Assembly (NCBI GenBank): GCA_025999115.1
Contig: BNWW01000039.1
Location: forward strand, 1-22,502
Length of the DNA stretch: 22,502 nt
Source: Bacteroidia bacterium
Lineage (GTDB): Bacteria > Bacteroidota > Bacteroidia > Bacteroidales > Azobacteroidaceae
Direction of reading: 5' to 3'
Numbering within the stretch: position 1 is the stretch's first letter; the number at the start of each line of letters is the position of its first letter. Below, piece by piece: positions 1 through 7,373 of the stretch. Below the pieces are notes generated by a model that did not search any database, was not told the DNA's origin, and worked only from the letters and a program-made list of their open reading frames with translations. Made by a program: the position numbers and the translations under genes.

Positions 1-62
1 GGTTTTAGCACCAAAAAACGAATGTTTTAACATATACACCAGCCCACAGAACGTATAATGCA

Positions 63-638
63 TATTTAACTTGGATATTTTTGATCTTTTAACACTTCGA
101 TAAAGGGGAGGCTGCAATGTGGGTTAAAGCGCCTGTGGCTAACGATGGATTGGGATTGAATGAGCAGCAAATCGGATTGTATTACGGAACATTCGGCGTT
201 TTGGCTTTTATCTTGGGGTCGTTGCTTTCGGGTTATTACGTTTCCCGCCGGGGATTGAAAAATTCCCTGTTTTCCCTTTGTTGCGCGTTTAATATTCCTT
301 TTGTCGTTTATTTGTTGCTGGCTGTTTTTCAACCTTCCAGCGGTTGGCTGATAGCGGGAGGCATTGTATTTGAATATTTTGGTTACGGCTTCGGTTACGT
401 TGGCCTGACATTGTTTATGATGCAGCAAATTGCGCAAGGCAAGTATCCGATGGCGCATTACGCTTTTGCTACCGGAATCATGAATTTTGGCGTGATGTTG
501 CCGGGTATGGTAAGCGGATTGGTTAGTGACCGGCTTGGATATAAACACTTTTTTATTTTTGTGATGATTGCAACAATTCCCTCGTTTATAATTACTTATC
601 TGGTGCCGTTTGTGCATCCGGATGAAAAAAGAAAATAA
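63..638 (+). pseudogene. Degraded MFS (PAT-type) sugar transporter, C-terminal half
   Basis: The 173-residue open part (ATG at 117) is the C-terminal half of a major facilitator transporter. It has the conserved GEA..KAP...GLGL stretch, then YGTFGVLAFILGSLLSGYY, a cytoplasmic RRGLK loop and several further hydrophobic helices, ending at a charged tail (HPDEKRK). Intact relatives are about 400 residues or more, so the N-terminal half is missing. The same frame continues upstream into a hydrophobic stretch (TWIFLIF) that fits the family, but it is interrupted by a TAA at 90-92. This looks like a nonsense mutation inside a membrane helix. A GH130 remnant follows 11 nt downstream. In Bacteroides, transporters of this kind sit beside GH130 and GH92 genes and import mannose-containing disaccharides; that role is inferred from context. 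Family call is good, substrate uncertain, product probably non-functional. Confidence 0.75.
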
Positions 639-649
639 CTTAATAAATC

Positions 650-999
650 ATGGAACAAAATTTTTTTATGCCTTGGGAAGAACGTCCCAAAGGTTCCAAA
701 GAAGTTCTTTGGCGGTATTCCAATAATCCGATTATTTCGAGGAATTTATTGCCGGCGTCGAATAGTATTTTTAACAGTGCGGTAGTCCGTTTCAAGGGAG
801 CATACGCCGGTGTTTTCCGTTGCGACGACACCAATCGCCGGATGTGCCTGCACGCCGGTTTCAGTGCCAATTTGTCTTATTGAGCCGTCCGAGTGACAAC
901 GGCCATACGCCTTTCGGGGATATTTTTTACAGCGAATCGCCCGATATGCAATTCCTGCGACCCCGAAAAAGCGATTACCATCCGTATCTGGCAATTTGA
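650..999 (+). pseudogene. GH130 mannosyl phosphorylase remnant with internal deletion
   Basis: Family GH130 enzymes phosphorolyse beta-mannosyl disaccharides in the cytoplasm, for example mannosyl-GlcNAc from N-glycan cores. The first about 75 codons carry the family N-terminus: [27 protein letters not shown] and the substrate-site FRCDD. At about 873 the sequence jumps into another frame reading [16 protein letters not shown] followed by YSESPDM, a motif that normally lies more than 100 residues further on. That frame ends at a TGA at 997-999, and the C-terminal part of the enzyme is absent. Full-length members have about 320-400 residues. The gene is therefore broken by an internal deletion with a frame change and by a 3' truncation. 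It lies 11 nt after the transporter remnant, so the two were probably one operon. Confidence 0.8.
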
Positions 1000-1366
1000 T
1001 GTATGGGGTTTCAGCATTCTGATGCCTCCGATTGTAGGTGGAGTTTCGGCAAGCAAATCGCTGATACAACCCAATGAAGAAGTAACATTTACAGCGACTG
1101 CATCGGGAAATCCTACCGGCTATGAATGGACGGTCGAAGGCGGAACACTGGTTTCTGAAACCGGCAACCAGGCAGTTTATACATTCGCTAATACAGGTTT
1201 CTATAACGTAACGCTTAAAGCAACGAACATACACGGAACTTCTGACCCGAGAACATTTAAGAAAGTAGTAGAAGTTTCTAAAGCGGTAGTGAAAGGCAGG
1301 TATCCTTTGGCAATGACAGGCTTCAACGCCGATTTGATTGCCGAAAGAAGGATTGAAAGCCGGAGA
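956..1366 (+). pseudogene. PKD/Ig-like domain fragment of a surface lipoprotein
   Basis: This stretch reads as a fragment joined directly to the GH130 remnant in a different frame. It opens with SCDPEKA, which could be the lipobox cysteine region of a lipoprotein; that is only suggestive. A PKD/Ig-like beta-sandwich domain follows, with the typical pattern QPNEEVTFTATASGNP, then YEWTVEGG, then TGFYNVTLKATNIHG. PKD domains act as spacers or binding modules in extracellular Bacteroidota glycan-binding proteins. The tail after about 1290 (KGRYPLAMTGFNADLIAE) looks protein-like but I do not recognise it. No credible start is present, and the frame runs into the palindromic repeat that follows. 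The original gene cannot be named. A SusE/F-like or glycan-binding lipoprotein of the same locus is a guess. Confidence 0.5.
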
Positions 1367-1773
1367 GGGTGCATTTCAAATTGTCGCATTATATACTTAT
1401 CACTACCGTCCTTGCGAACTGCGAGGAACGAAGTAGGAAGCAATCCGGTATTTATTAATGATTATCGGACATTTCACCTTTTGGCTGAAAGCCAAAATTT
1501 TCATAACCGCAGGTCGTGACCTGCGGAAAAAAGAACGTACTGTACCCCTTGCCTGAAATTCAAGACATTAATTCGCGAGAAATCCTGCCTTACAGGCAGA
1601 ACAAGTAGTATAGTGGCCGTTACCGCAAGTCGCGCTTCGCTTGACTTACGGTTATGAAAATCCCGCCCTTTCGGGCGACAGGCAAAATATCTGATAATCA
1701 TAATTTATTCTTTCCGGATTGCTTCGGGCTTACGCCCTCGCAAGGACGATATGCGACAATTTGAAATGCACCC
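1367..1773. repeat. 407-nt imperfect palindromic element made of serial hairpins
   Basis: The two ends are a perfect 23-bp inverted repeat (1367-1389 with 1751-1773). Further perfect inverted blocks nest inside it: 1407-1417 with 1738-1748, 1437-1448 with 1714-1725, and 1497-1509 with 1649-1661. All are centred near 1570-1580. Each arm carries local hairpins: 1479-1497 (TTTTGGC stem), 1507-1526 (perfect 9-bp stem CCGCAGGTC), 1585-1599, 1623-1651 and 1663-1676 (CGCCC stem). Parts such as CGTCCTTGCGA and GAAGCAATCC resemble widespread bacterial interspersed palindromes of the type TTGCGAGCGAAGCGAAGCAATC. No credible protein is encoded. It could be a MITE-like mobile palindrome or an inverted duplication of an interspersed repeat. 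Confidence 0.8.
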
Positions 1774-1834
1774 CTTTACTGGGTTCATATAAAATTATTA
1801 TTTTTGTCAATTCATTTTTTAATTGTTGAAAAAC

Positions 1835-3348
1835 ATGCATAGAATATTCTTCTGTTTCGTTTTTTTCCACTTCTGGTATTCGGAAGTAATCCCGTCGACC
1901 ATGTCAATATCCTGATGGGAACGCAGTCAAAATACTCTTTATCCAATGGGAATACTTATCCGGCCATCGCCTTGCCCTGGGGAATGAACTTCTGGATGCC
2001 CCAAACCGGAAAAATGGGTGACGGATGGGCATATACCTACGATGCCGACAAGATACGCGGATTCAAGCAAACCCATCAACCCAGTCCATGGATAAACGAT
2101 TACGGACAGTTTTCCCTGATGCCCCTTACCGGAAAATGGGTTTTCGACGAAGAACAAAGAGCCGGCTGGTTTTCGCATAAAACGGAAATCGCCAAACCGT
2201 ATTATTACAGCGTTTATTTGGCCGGTTGGGATGTAACGGCCGAAATTACGCCCACCGAGCGAGCGGCGATGTTCCGGTTTGTCTTTCCCGAAAACAGTCA
2301 ATCGTCGGTCGTGATCGATGCTTTCGATCAAGGCTCCTCTATCCGGATTCTGCCGGAACAAAATAGGATTACCGGATATACCACCAAAAATTCGGGAGGT
2401 GTTCCGTCTAATTTCAAAAACTATTTTGTGCTGGTATTCGACAAGCCTTTCGATGAATGGGCGATTGTCGAAAATGGAGAAATTAAAAAAGGAGCCAACA
2501 ATATTATCTGCGATCATGCAGGCGCCATCGTGAGTTTCAAAACCCGGAAAGGCGAAAAAGTACACGTCCGCACCGCATCTTCCTTCATCAGCTTGCAGCA
2601 GGCGGAACTCAATTTAAAAGAGTTAAACGGAGATTTTGAAACCCTTCGTTCCGCCGGCGAAAACATTTGGAACGACCTCTTGGGACGGGTACAAATCGAA
2701 GACGATAATCTCGATAATATCCGCACCTTTTATTCCACACTTTACCGTTCGGTACTCTTTCCCCGCAAGTTTTACGAAATAGATGCAGAAGGCAATATCA
2801 TCCATTACAGCCCCTATAGCGGACAAATCCTCTCCGGCCGGCTCTTTACCGATACAGGCTTTTGGGATACATTCCGTAGCCTCTTTCCCTTGTTGAACCT
2901 GCTTTATCCTTCCATGAACGAACAGATGCAGGAAGGCTTGGTCAATGCTTACCGCGAAAGCGGCTTTCTTCCCGAATGGGCAAGTCCCGGACATCGCGAT
3001 TGCATGGTAGGCAACAATTCGGTTTCCATTGTGGCCGACGCTTACCTCAAAGGATTGCGGGGCTACGATATTCATACTCTCTATGAAGCTGCACTAAACG
3101 GAACCGAGCGAGTGCATCCCCAAATCTGTTCAACCGGACGCTTGGGACATGAATATTACAATACACTCGGCTATATTCCCTACAATGTCGGAATCAACGA
3201 GAGCGCTGCCCGTACCTTGGAATATGCTTACGACGACTGGACGATTTACCGTCTGGCAAAAACCCTCAATCGTCCGCAGGAAGAAATCGCCCGCTTCGCC
3301 CGCCGGGCAATGCAAAAAACAAACCCTATATCCAATCCTTGGAATTAA
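1835..3348 (+). pseudogene. GH92 alpha-mannosidase, frameshifted and truncated (first copy)
   Basis: GH92 enzymes are calcium-dependent exo-alpha-mannosidases, usually secreted or periplasmic, of about 740 residues. From 1891 the frame reads PVDHVNILMGTQSKY, then SNGNTYPAIALPWG, the family N-terminal beta-sandwich. The catalytic (alpha/alpha)6 barrel follows with DTGFWDTFRSLFPL, HRDCMVGNNSVSIVADAY and TLEYAYDDW. A signal peptide (MHRIFFCFVF, ATG at 1835) lies in another frame. One extra T in the 7-T run at 1860-1866 would join it to FPLLVFGSNPVDH, so a 1-nt contraction has broken the start. An internal ATG at 1915 leaves 477 codons. After ARRAMQ (about 3315) the barrel stops and a different frame carries the family C-terminal tail, so about 200 residues are deleted, including the conserved GNxDxGxMSAW segment. 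Non-functional as it stands. Confidence 0.85.
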
Positions 3349-4523
3349 ACGAAAAAATCTATACTAAAAACTATTTTACTCACAATGACTTACTGAAAGG
3401 CGTTAATCTGAATTTTACGATGTCGGCTCAACCTAACCGGCAGCGAGGCATCAAGGACGACGATGCACCTTACTCTTTCTCCAAAGAACAGCAGGAAACA
3501 CCTGATTTGATGCAGTATGTCGATCAGTACAACGGATTAGCTTATTTCGATACGGCCAACGGCGAACCGGTTTATGTGAAAGTAGCCCTCTCTCCGGTCA
3601 GCATTGAAAATGCAAAAAGAAACATGCAAGCCGAATTACCCGGTTGGGATTTTGAGCAAGCAGCTACTGGTGCAGGTGAAACATGGAATCGAGAATTGAA
3701 TAAAATACAAATCCAAACGGCCGATGCTTCTGTAAAAAAAGTCTTTTATACGGCAATGTATCATACCATGGTAGCGCCTTCCGTGTTCTGCGATGTCAAT
3801 AGGGACTATCGCGGCGCCGATGGCAAAATACATACCGGCGCTTCTTTCGTGAATCATACCACTTTTTCCCTTTGGGATACTTACCGGGCTGCTCAACCTT
3901 TGATGACGATTATTTATCCGGAAAAAATAAATGATATAATCAACACCATGCTTCACATTTACAAGGAGCAGGGAAAATTACCCGTTTGGCATCTGATGGG
4001 TTGCGAAACGGATTGCATGGTGGGCAATCCGGCAGTTTCCATTGTAGCGGACGCTTGCTTGAAAGATTTTGACGGCTTCGATAAAAATTTGGCTTACGAA
4101 GCCATGAAAGCCTCTTCAATGCTCGACGAACGCGGATTGAAATATCTGAAGGAATACGGCTACATTCCATACGATAAGGAAGAAGAAGGATTATCGAAGG
4201 CGATGGAATATGCCATTGCCGATTGGAGCTTGGCACAAGTGGCCAAAGCAATGAACAAAACGGACGATTACAACTATTTTTCCAAACGCAGCCAATCCTA
4301 TAAATACTACTTCGATAAAACAACCGGATTTATGCGCGGGCTTTCGTCCGGTGGAAAATTCCGCACGCCTTTCAATCCCTTTGAATCGGTACATCGCGAC
4401 AACGACTATGTGGAAGGAAATGCTTGGCAATATACATGGCTCGTTCCCCGCGATAAATATTATATTGATTATAAGGATATTGTGAAAGGTGGAACCCTGG
4501 AGATAATCATGGGAGGAAAATAG
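3315..4523 (+). pseudogene. Fused GH92 remnants: tail of first copy plus internally deleted second copy
   Basis: The frame begins with the C-terminal tail of the first GH92 gene (NKPYIQSLELNEKIYTK, then KGVNLNFTMSAQPN and DDDAPYSFS). It then runs, with no stop, into a second GH92 that lacks its N-terminal domain. The second copy starts near YVKVALSPVSIENA and contains FSLWDTYRAAQPL, GCETDCMVGNPAVSIVAD and SKAMEYAIADW. At about 4455 it jumps from NAWQYTWLVPRD straight to the C-terminal strand YIDYKDIVKGGTLEIIMGG. About 150 residues of the late barrel, with the GNxDxGxMSAW motif, are missing. The possible start at 3339 is a TTG, and no signal peptide is present. It is open for 394 codons but very unlikely to be active. 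It ends 8 nt before the convergent HsdR-N gene. Confidence 0.8.
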
Positions 4524-4531
4524 TCTGTGTT

Positions 4532-4978
4532 TTATTCAATTTTTTCGTATTCGGGAATCTCCTTTAAAAAGGTATAGGTGTTGTCGCTGATTTTACAACA
4601 AAAATGTTGTAATCCGTTGCTGACAATCAAATAGTTGACGTTCAAGCACATATTGTAACGAAGTATCTGGTCGAAAACCGTTTGCGTAATCGTTACCGAC
4701 GGCGCCTTGTATTCGATAATCATACGCGGACGAAGTTGCGAATCGTACAAAACGGTGTCGCAACGGCGGTTCATATTGCCCAAAACGATACAGACTTCAT
4801 TGGCCAACAAACCTTCGGGATAATTTTTTTGTTCGATTAAATAATGAATAAAATGTTGACGCACCCATTCTTCGGGCGTGAGGCGGACATATTGCCGGCG
4901 CAAACGGTCGAAAACAAACTTTTTTGTTTCCTGTGTGCGAATAGAGAGTTGCACAGGCGGAAGATTTAGTGCGAGCAT
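4532..4978 (-). CDS. HsdR-N-domain (type I restriction R N-terminus-like) protein
   Basis: A 148-residue protein resembling only the N-terminal nuclease domain of type I restriction subunit HsdR, a stand-alone family common in Bacteroidota. It shows LTPEEWVRQHFIHYLIE near residues 34-50. A PD-(D/E)xK-like core follows: D in RRCDTVLYD (about residue 94) and the E-x-K of RMIIEYKAP (about residue 110). After that come a QTVFDQILRYN helix and NYLIVSNGLQHFC. There are no helicase motor, methylase or specificity genes nearby, so it is not a restriction system here. It is divergent from holA, a neighbourhood I recall from other Bacteroidota genomes, and shares a short intergenic region with overlapping promoters. 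The catalytic residues look intact, so nuclease activity is possible; the cellular role is unknown. Confidence 0.75.
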   Translation of the reverse strand: MLALNLPPVQLSIRTQETKKFVFDRLRRQYVRLTPEEWVRQHFIHYLIEQKNYPEGLLANEVCIVLGNMNRRCDTVLYDSQLRPRMIIEYKAPSVTITQTVFDQILRYNMCLNVNYLIVSNGLQHFCCKISDNTYTFLKEIPEYEKIE

Positions 4979-5001
4979 TTTCTTTGTATCGTATTTTTAT
5001 G

Positions 5002-5009
5002 TACTTTTG
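5002..5009 (+). promoter_or_regulatory. Putative -7 element of the holA operon promoter
   Basis: TACTTTTG fits the Bacteroidota -7 consensus TAnnTTTG. A TTTG lies about 19 nt upstream at 4983-4986, at the place expected for the -33 element. It sits 44 nt before the holA start. No transcript data are available here. Confidence 0.55.
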
Positions 5010-5022
5010 CAAAATTCCGTCG

Positions 5023-5030
5023 CAAAAATA
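5023..5030 (-). promoter_or_regulatory. Putative -7 element of the HsdR-N gene promoter
   Basis: On the minus strand this reads TATTTTTG, a match to TAnnTTTG, 45 nt before the HsdR-N start at 4978. It faces the holA promoter only 14 nt away, so RNA polymerase binding at the two sites would probably overlap. The -33 element is not clear. Confidence 0.45.
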
Positions 5031-5052
5031 CGGAAAATAAGGATAAAATCCG

Positions 5053-6072
5053 ATGAAAGAATTAAGTTTTGAAGAAATAAAAGGCAATATCCGGCTGAAA
5101 AAATTTATGCCGGTGTATCTTTTTCAGGGCGATGAAAGCTATTACATCGACCAATTGACTGATTTATTGCTCGAATCGGTGGTCGATGAATCGGAACGCG
5201 ATTTCAATCAAACCGTCGTTTATGGCTTGGAAACCGATGTTGCCACCGTTATTAATGCCTGTCGCCGCTATCCGATGATGGCCGGACGCCAATTGGTGGT
5301 TGTGAAAGAAGCTCAAAACTTGAAAAATATCGACGATTTGGCGCAATACGTCAAAAATCCGCTGACTTCTACCGTGCTGGTTATCAATCATAAATACGGA
5401 AAATTAGACGGACGGAAAAAATTGACCGGCGAAATCGCCAAAGCCGGCATCGTTTTCGAATCGAAAAAAATGTACGATAACCAAGTTCCCGGATTTATTG
5501 TTAATTACCTGAAAGAAAGGCAAATCGGTATCGAAACGCAAACTGCGCAAATTCTGACCGATTATCTGGGCAATGATTTAAGCAAAATTACCAACGAATT
5601 AGACAAGTTAGCCATTGCATTACCTGCTGAAAATAAGCGGATTACGCCCGAATTAATCGAAAAAAACATCGGTATCAGCAAAGATTTCAACAATTTTGAA
5701 TTGCAACGCGCCATCGCACTCGGCGACGTCCTGAAAGCCAACCGGATCGCGCAATATTTTGAACAAAATCCGAAAAATAATCCCTATATCCTCACACTGA
5801 ACGTTTTATTCTCGTTTTTCTCCAACCTGATGATTTGTCATTTTGAGAAAAATAAATCGAAAGAGAATTTTATGCCGATTCTGGGCATTCGTAGTGCGTG
5901 GGATCCGCGTTTGAACGATTATATGGAAGCCCTTCGCCGCTACAATGCTTTCAAAACCATGGACAACATTGCTTTGATTCGCGAATATGACGCCAAGGGT
6001 AAAGGATTTGAAAATCCGGCCACTCCGGCGGGAAAATTATTGATTGAATTGATTTATAAATTGATGCACTAA
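5053..6072 (+). CDS. holA: DNA polymerase III delta subunit
   Basis: This is the clamp-loader subunit that opens the beta sliding clamp during replication. The 339-residue length is normal. The N-terminus MPVYLFQGDESYYIDQ is the family signature (PVYLFxGDExYLI). It is followed by the AAA+-like region with MMAGRQLVVVKEAQNL and a central LTDYLGNDLSKITNELDKLA motif characteristic of HolA, and then the C-terminal helical collar domain. The stop codon overlaps the next start by one base (TAATG), so it is translated in tandem with the T9SS plug gene. It appears to be the first gene of an operon of holA, plug and rsmE driven by the promoter at about 5002. Confidence 0.93.
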   Translation: MKELSFEEIKGNIRLKKFMPVYLFQGDESYYIDQLTDLLLESVVDESERDFNQTVVYGLETDVATVINACRRYPMMAGRQLVVVKEAQNLKNIDDLAQYVKNPLTSTVLVINHKYGKLDGRKKLTGEIAKAGIVFESKKMYDNQVPGFIVNYLKERQIGIETQTAQILTDYLGNDLSKITNELDKLAIALPAENKRITPELIEKNIGISKDFNNFELQRAIALGDVLKANRIAQYFEQNPKNNPYILTLNVLFSFFSNLMICHFEKNKSKENFMPILGIRSAWDPRLNDYMEALRRYNAFKTMDNIALIREYDAKGKGFENPATPAGKLLIELIYKLMH

Positions 6073-7361
6073 TGAAAAAATTACAAATTACAAATTACGA
6101 ATTACGGGGAAAGCATTTCATGCTTTTCTGTTTTTTAGTCTTACAGCCTTTAAGTCTTTTAACAGCTAACGCCCAACCTTTTAGAACCAGATCCTTTACC
6201 GACAGAATAAAAACCCTGCAAGTACACAAAGCTGGTGAGTGGAATGTTTCGCCGATTATCAAATTAAACCAAGATAACGAACAAATCGAAATCAATTTCG
6301 ACCTCATGGGCGCCGCCCCCGAATATTACACTTACAAAATCATCCATTGCAACGCCGATTGGCAATCTTCGCAACTCATCGAATCGGAATTTATGGATGG
6401 TCTGCAAAATCTGCCTTTGGAAGATTACGCTCATTCGTTCAATACAAAAATGGAATATGTGAATTATAAGTTGTTGATTCCCAACGATAATATTCAATTG
6501 AAAGTATCGGGAAACTATGTTGTCCAAATTTTTACGGAGGACGAACAATTGATTTTGAACGCTTGTTTTTCGGCGCTCGAACCGCAAAGTTCCATCGCGA
6601 TGCAAGTTTCGCCGATTACCGACAAAGGCTCAAACCACAAATTCCAATCGGTGCGCTTGGAAGTGGCTTACGGTATCGAAATCAAATCGCCTTTCAACGA
6701 ATTGAAAGTGTATGTACAACAAAATAATCGTTGGGACAATGCTGCACAAGCAATCCAACCGCTGACTCTCCAAAACCGGACTGCAATTTATGACCACAAT
6801 CCCGCGCTGATTTTTGATGCGGGCAATGAATACCGCCGTTTTGAGATGACGACCACTTATTATGCAGGCATGAACATCGCCTCGGTGGAATATTACGAAC
6901 CCTATTACCACTCGATTTTGTTTCCCGACCGCATCCGAAGCGACCGCGCCTATTTTTTCTACGAAGATTTGAACGGCCGTTTTTATGTTCGTAACAACGA
7001 TGCCTCCGATTCGGATCTGGAAGCCGATTATCAAGTGGTGCTTTTTTATGTTCCTTGCGATAAACCCTTGACGGACAAGTTGTATCTTTTGAGTGATGCG
7101 TTTAACAACAGTTTTGATTTCCGTTCCGAAATGGAATACAACGTCAAAGACAAAGGTTACACGAAAGCGGTTTTGCTGAAAGAGGGTTATTATAACTATC
7201 TGTTTGTGAGCCGGAAAAATGCTTCTTCTCCTGCTTCGACCGAAGCCATCGAAGGCGATTATTATCAAACGGAAAATGAATATCGCGCCTTTGTTTATGC
7301 CCGTCCCGTGGGTGTGCGTTACGACCGGTTGATTGGTGTTCAAACCGTGCAATACAAATAA
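6072..7361 (+). CDS. Type IX secretion system plug protein (DUF5103 family)
   Basis: A 429-residue exported protein of the DUF5103/T9SS plug family (first domain PF17116). In Flavobacterium johnsoniae a member of this family plugs the SprA translocation pore from the periplasmic side. A hydrophobic signal segment (FMLFCFLVLQPLSLL, then TANAQ) precedes family features such as PIIKLNQDNEQIEINFD, YYTYKIIHCNADWQ and ILFPDRIRSDRAYFFYEDL, and the typical C-terminus YDRLIGVQTVQYK. The first about 15 codons (LQITNYELRG) are encoded by a tandem 7-bp repeat at 6080-6107 and are probably not conserved. The ATG at 6120 may be the real start, though the signal would then lack a basic n-region. Its role here is by homology only, since other T9SS genes are not in the window. 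Confidence 0.82.
   Translation: MKKLQITNYELRGKHFMLFCFLVLQPLSLLTANAQPFRTRSFTDRIKTLQVHKAGEWNVSPIIKLNQDNEQIEINFDLMGAAPEYYTYKIIHCNADWQSSQLIESEFMDGLQNLPLEDYAHSFNTKMEYVNYKLLIPNDNIQLKVSGNYVVQIFTEDEQLILNACFSALEPQSSIAMQVSPITDKGSNHKFQSVRLEVAYGIEIKSPFNELKVYVQQNNRWDNAAQAIQPLTLQNRTAIYDHNPALIFDAGNEYRRFEMTTTYYAGMNIASVEYYEPYYHSILFPDRIRSDRAYFFYEDLNGRFYVRNNDASDSDLEADYQVVLFYVPCDKPLTDKLYLLSDAFNNSFDFRSEMEYNVKDKGYTKAVLLKEGYYNYLFVSRKNASSPASTEAIEGDYYQTENEYRAFVYARPVGVRYDRLIGVQTVQYK
6080..6107. repeat. Tandem heptamer repeat (four copies of ATTAC[AG][AG])
   Basis: Four consecutive 7-bp units (ATTACAA, ATTACAA, ATTACGA, ATTACGG) lie within the first codons of the plug gene and encode ITNYELR. A related heptamer array occurs at 20438-20465, so this is a dispersed simple repeat of this genome. 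Confidence 0.75.
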
Positions 7362-7373
7362 AATCAAGTGATT

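Noticed and set aside
66..617. Long minus-strand open frame opposite the transporter remnant
   Set aside because: It is antisense to a clear MFS sequence, rich in Lys/His/Gln without domain features, and has no start context.
746..1234. Cys-rich minus-strand frame over the GH130/PKD remnants
   Set aside because: It is the complement of recognisable GH130 and PKD coding sequence. The Cys content follows from the complementary codons.
1367..1773. CRISPR array
   Set aside because: The repeats are inverted, unequal and form a single large palindrome. There are no regularly spaced direct repeats.
4532..4978. Restriction-modification system
   Set aside because: Only an HsdR-N-like domain is present. 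No helicase, methylase or specificity subunit is encoded nearby.
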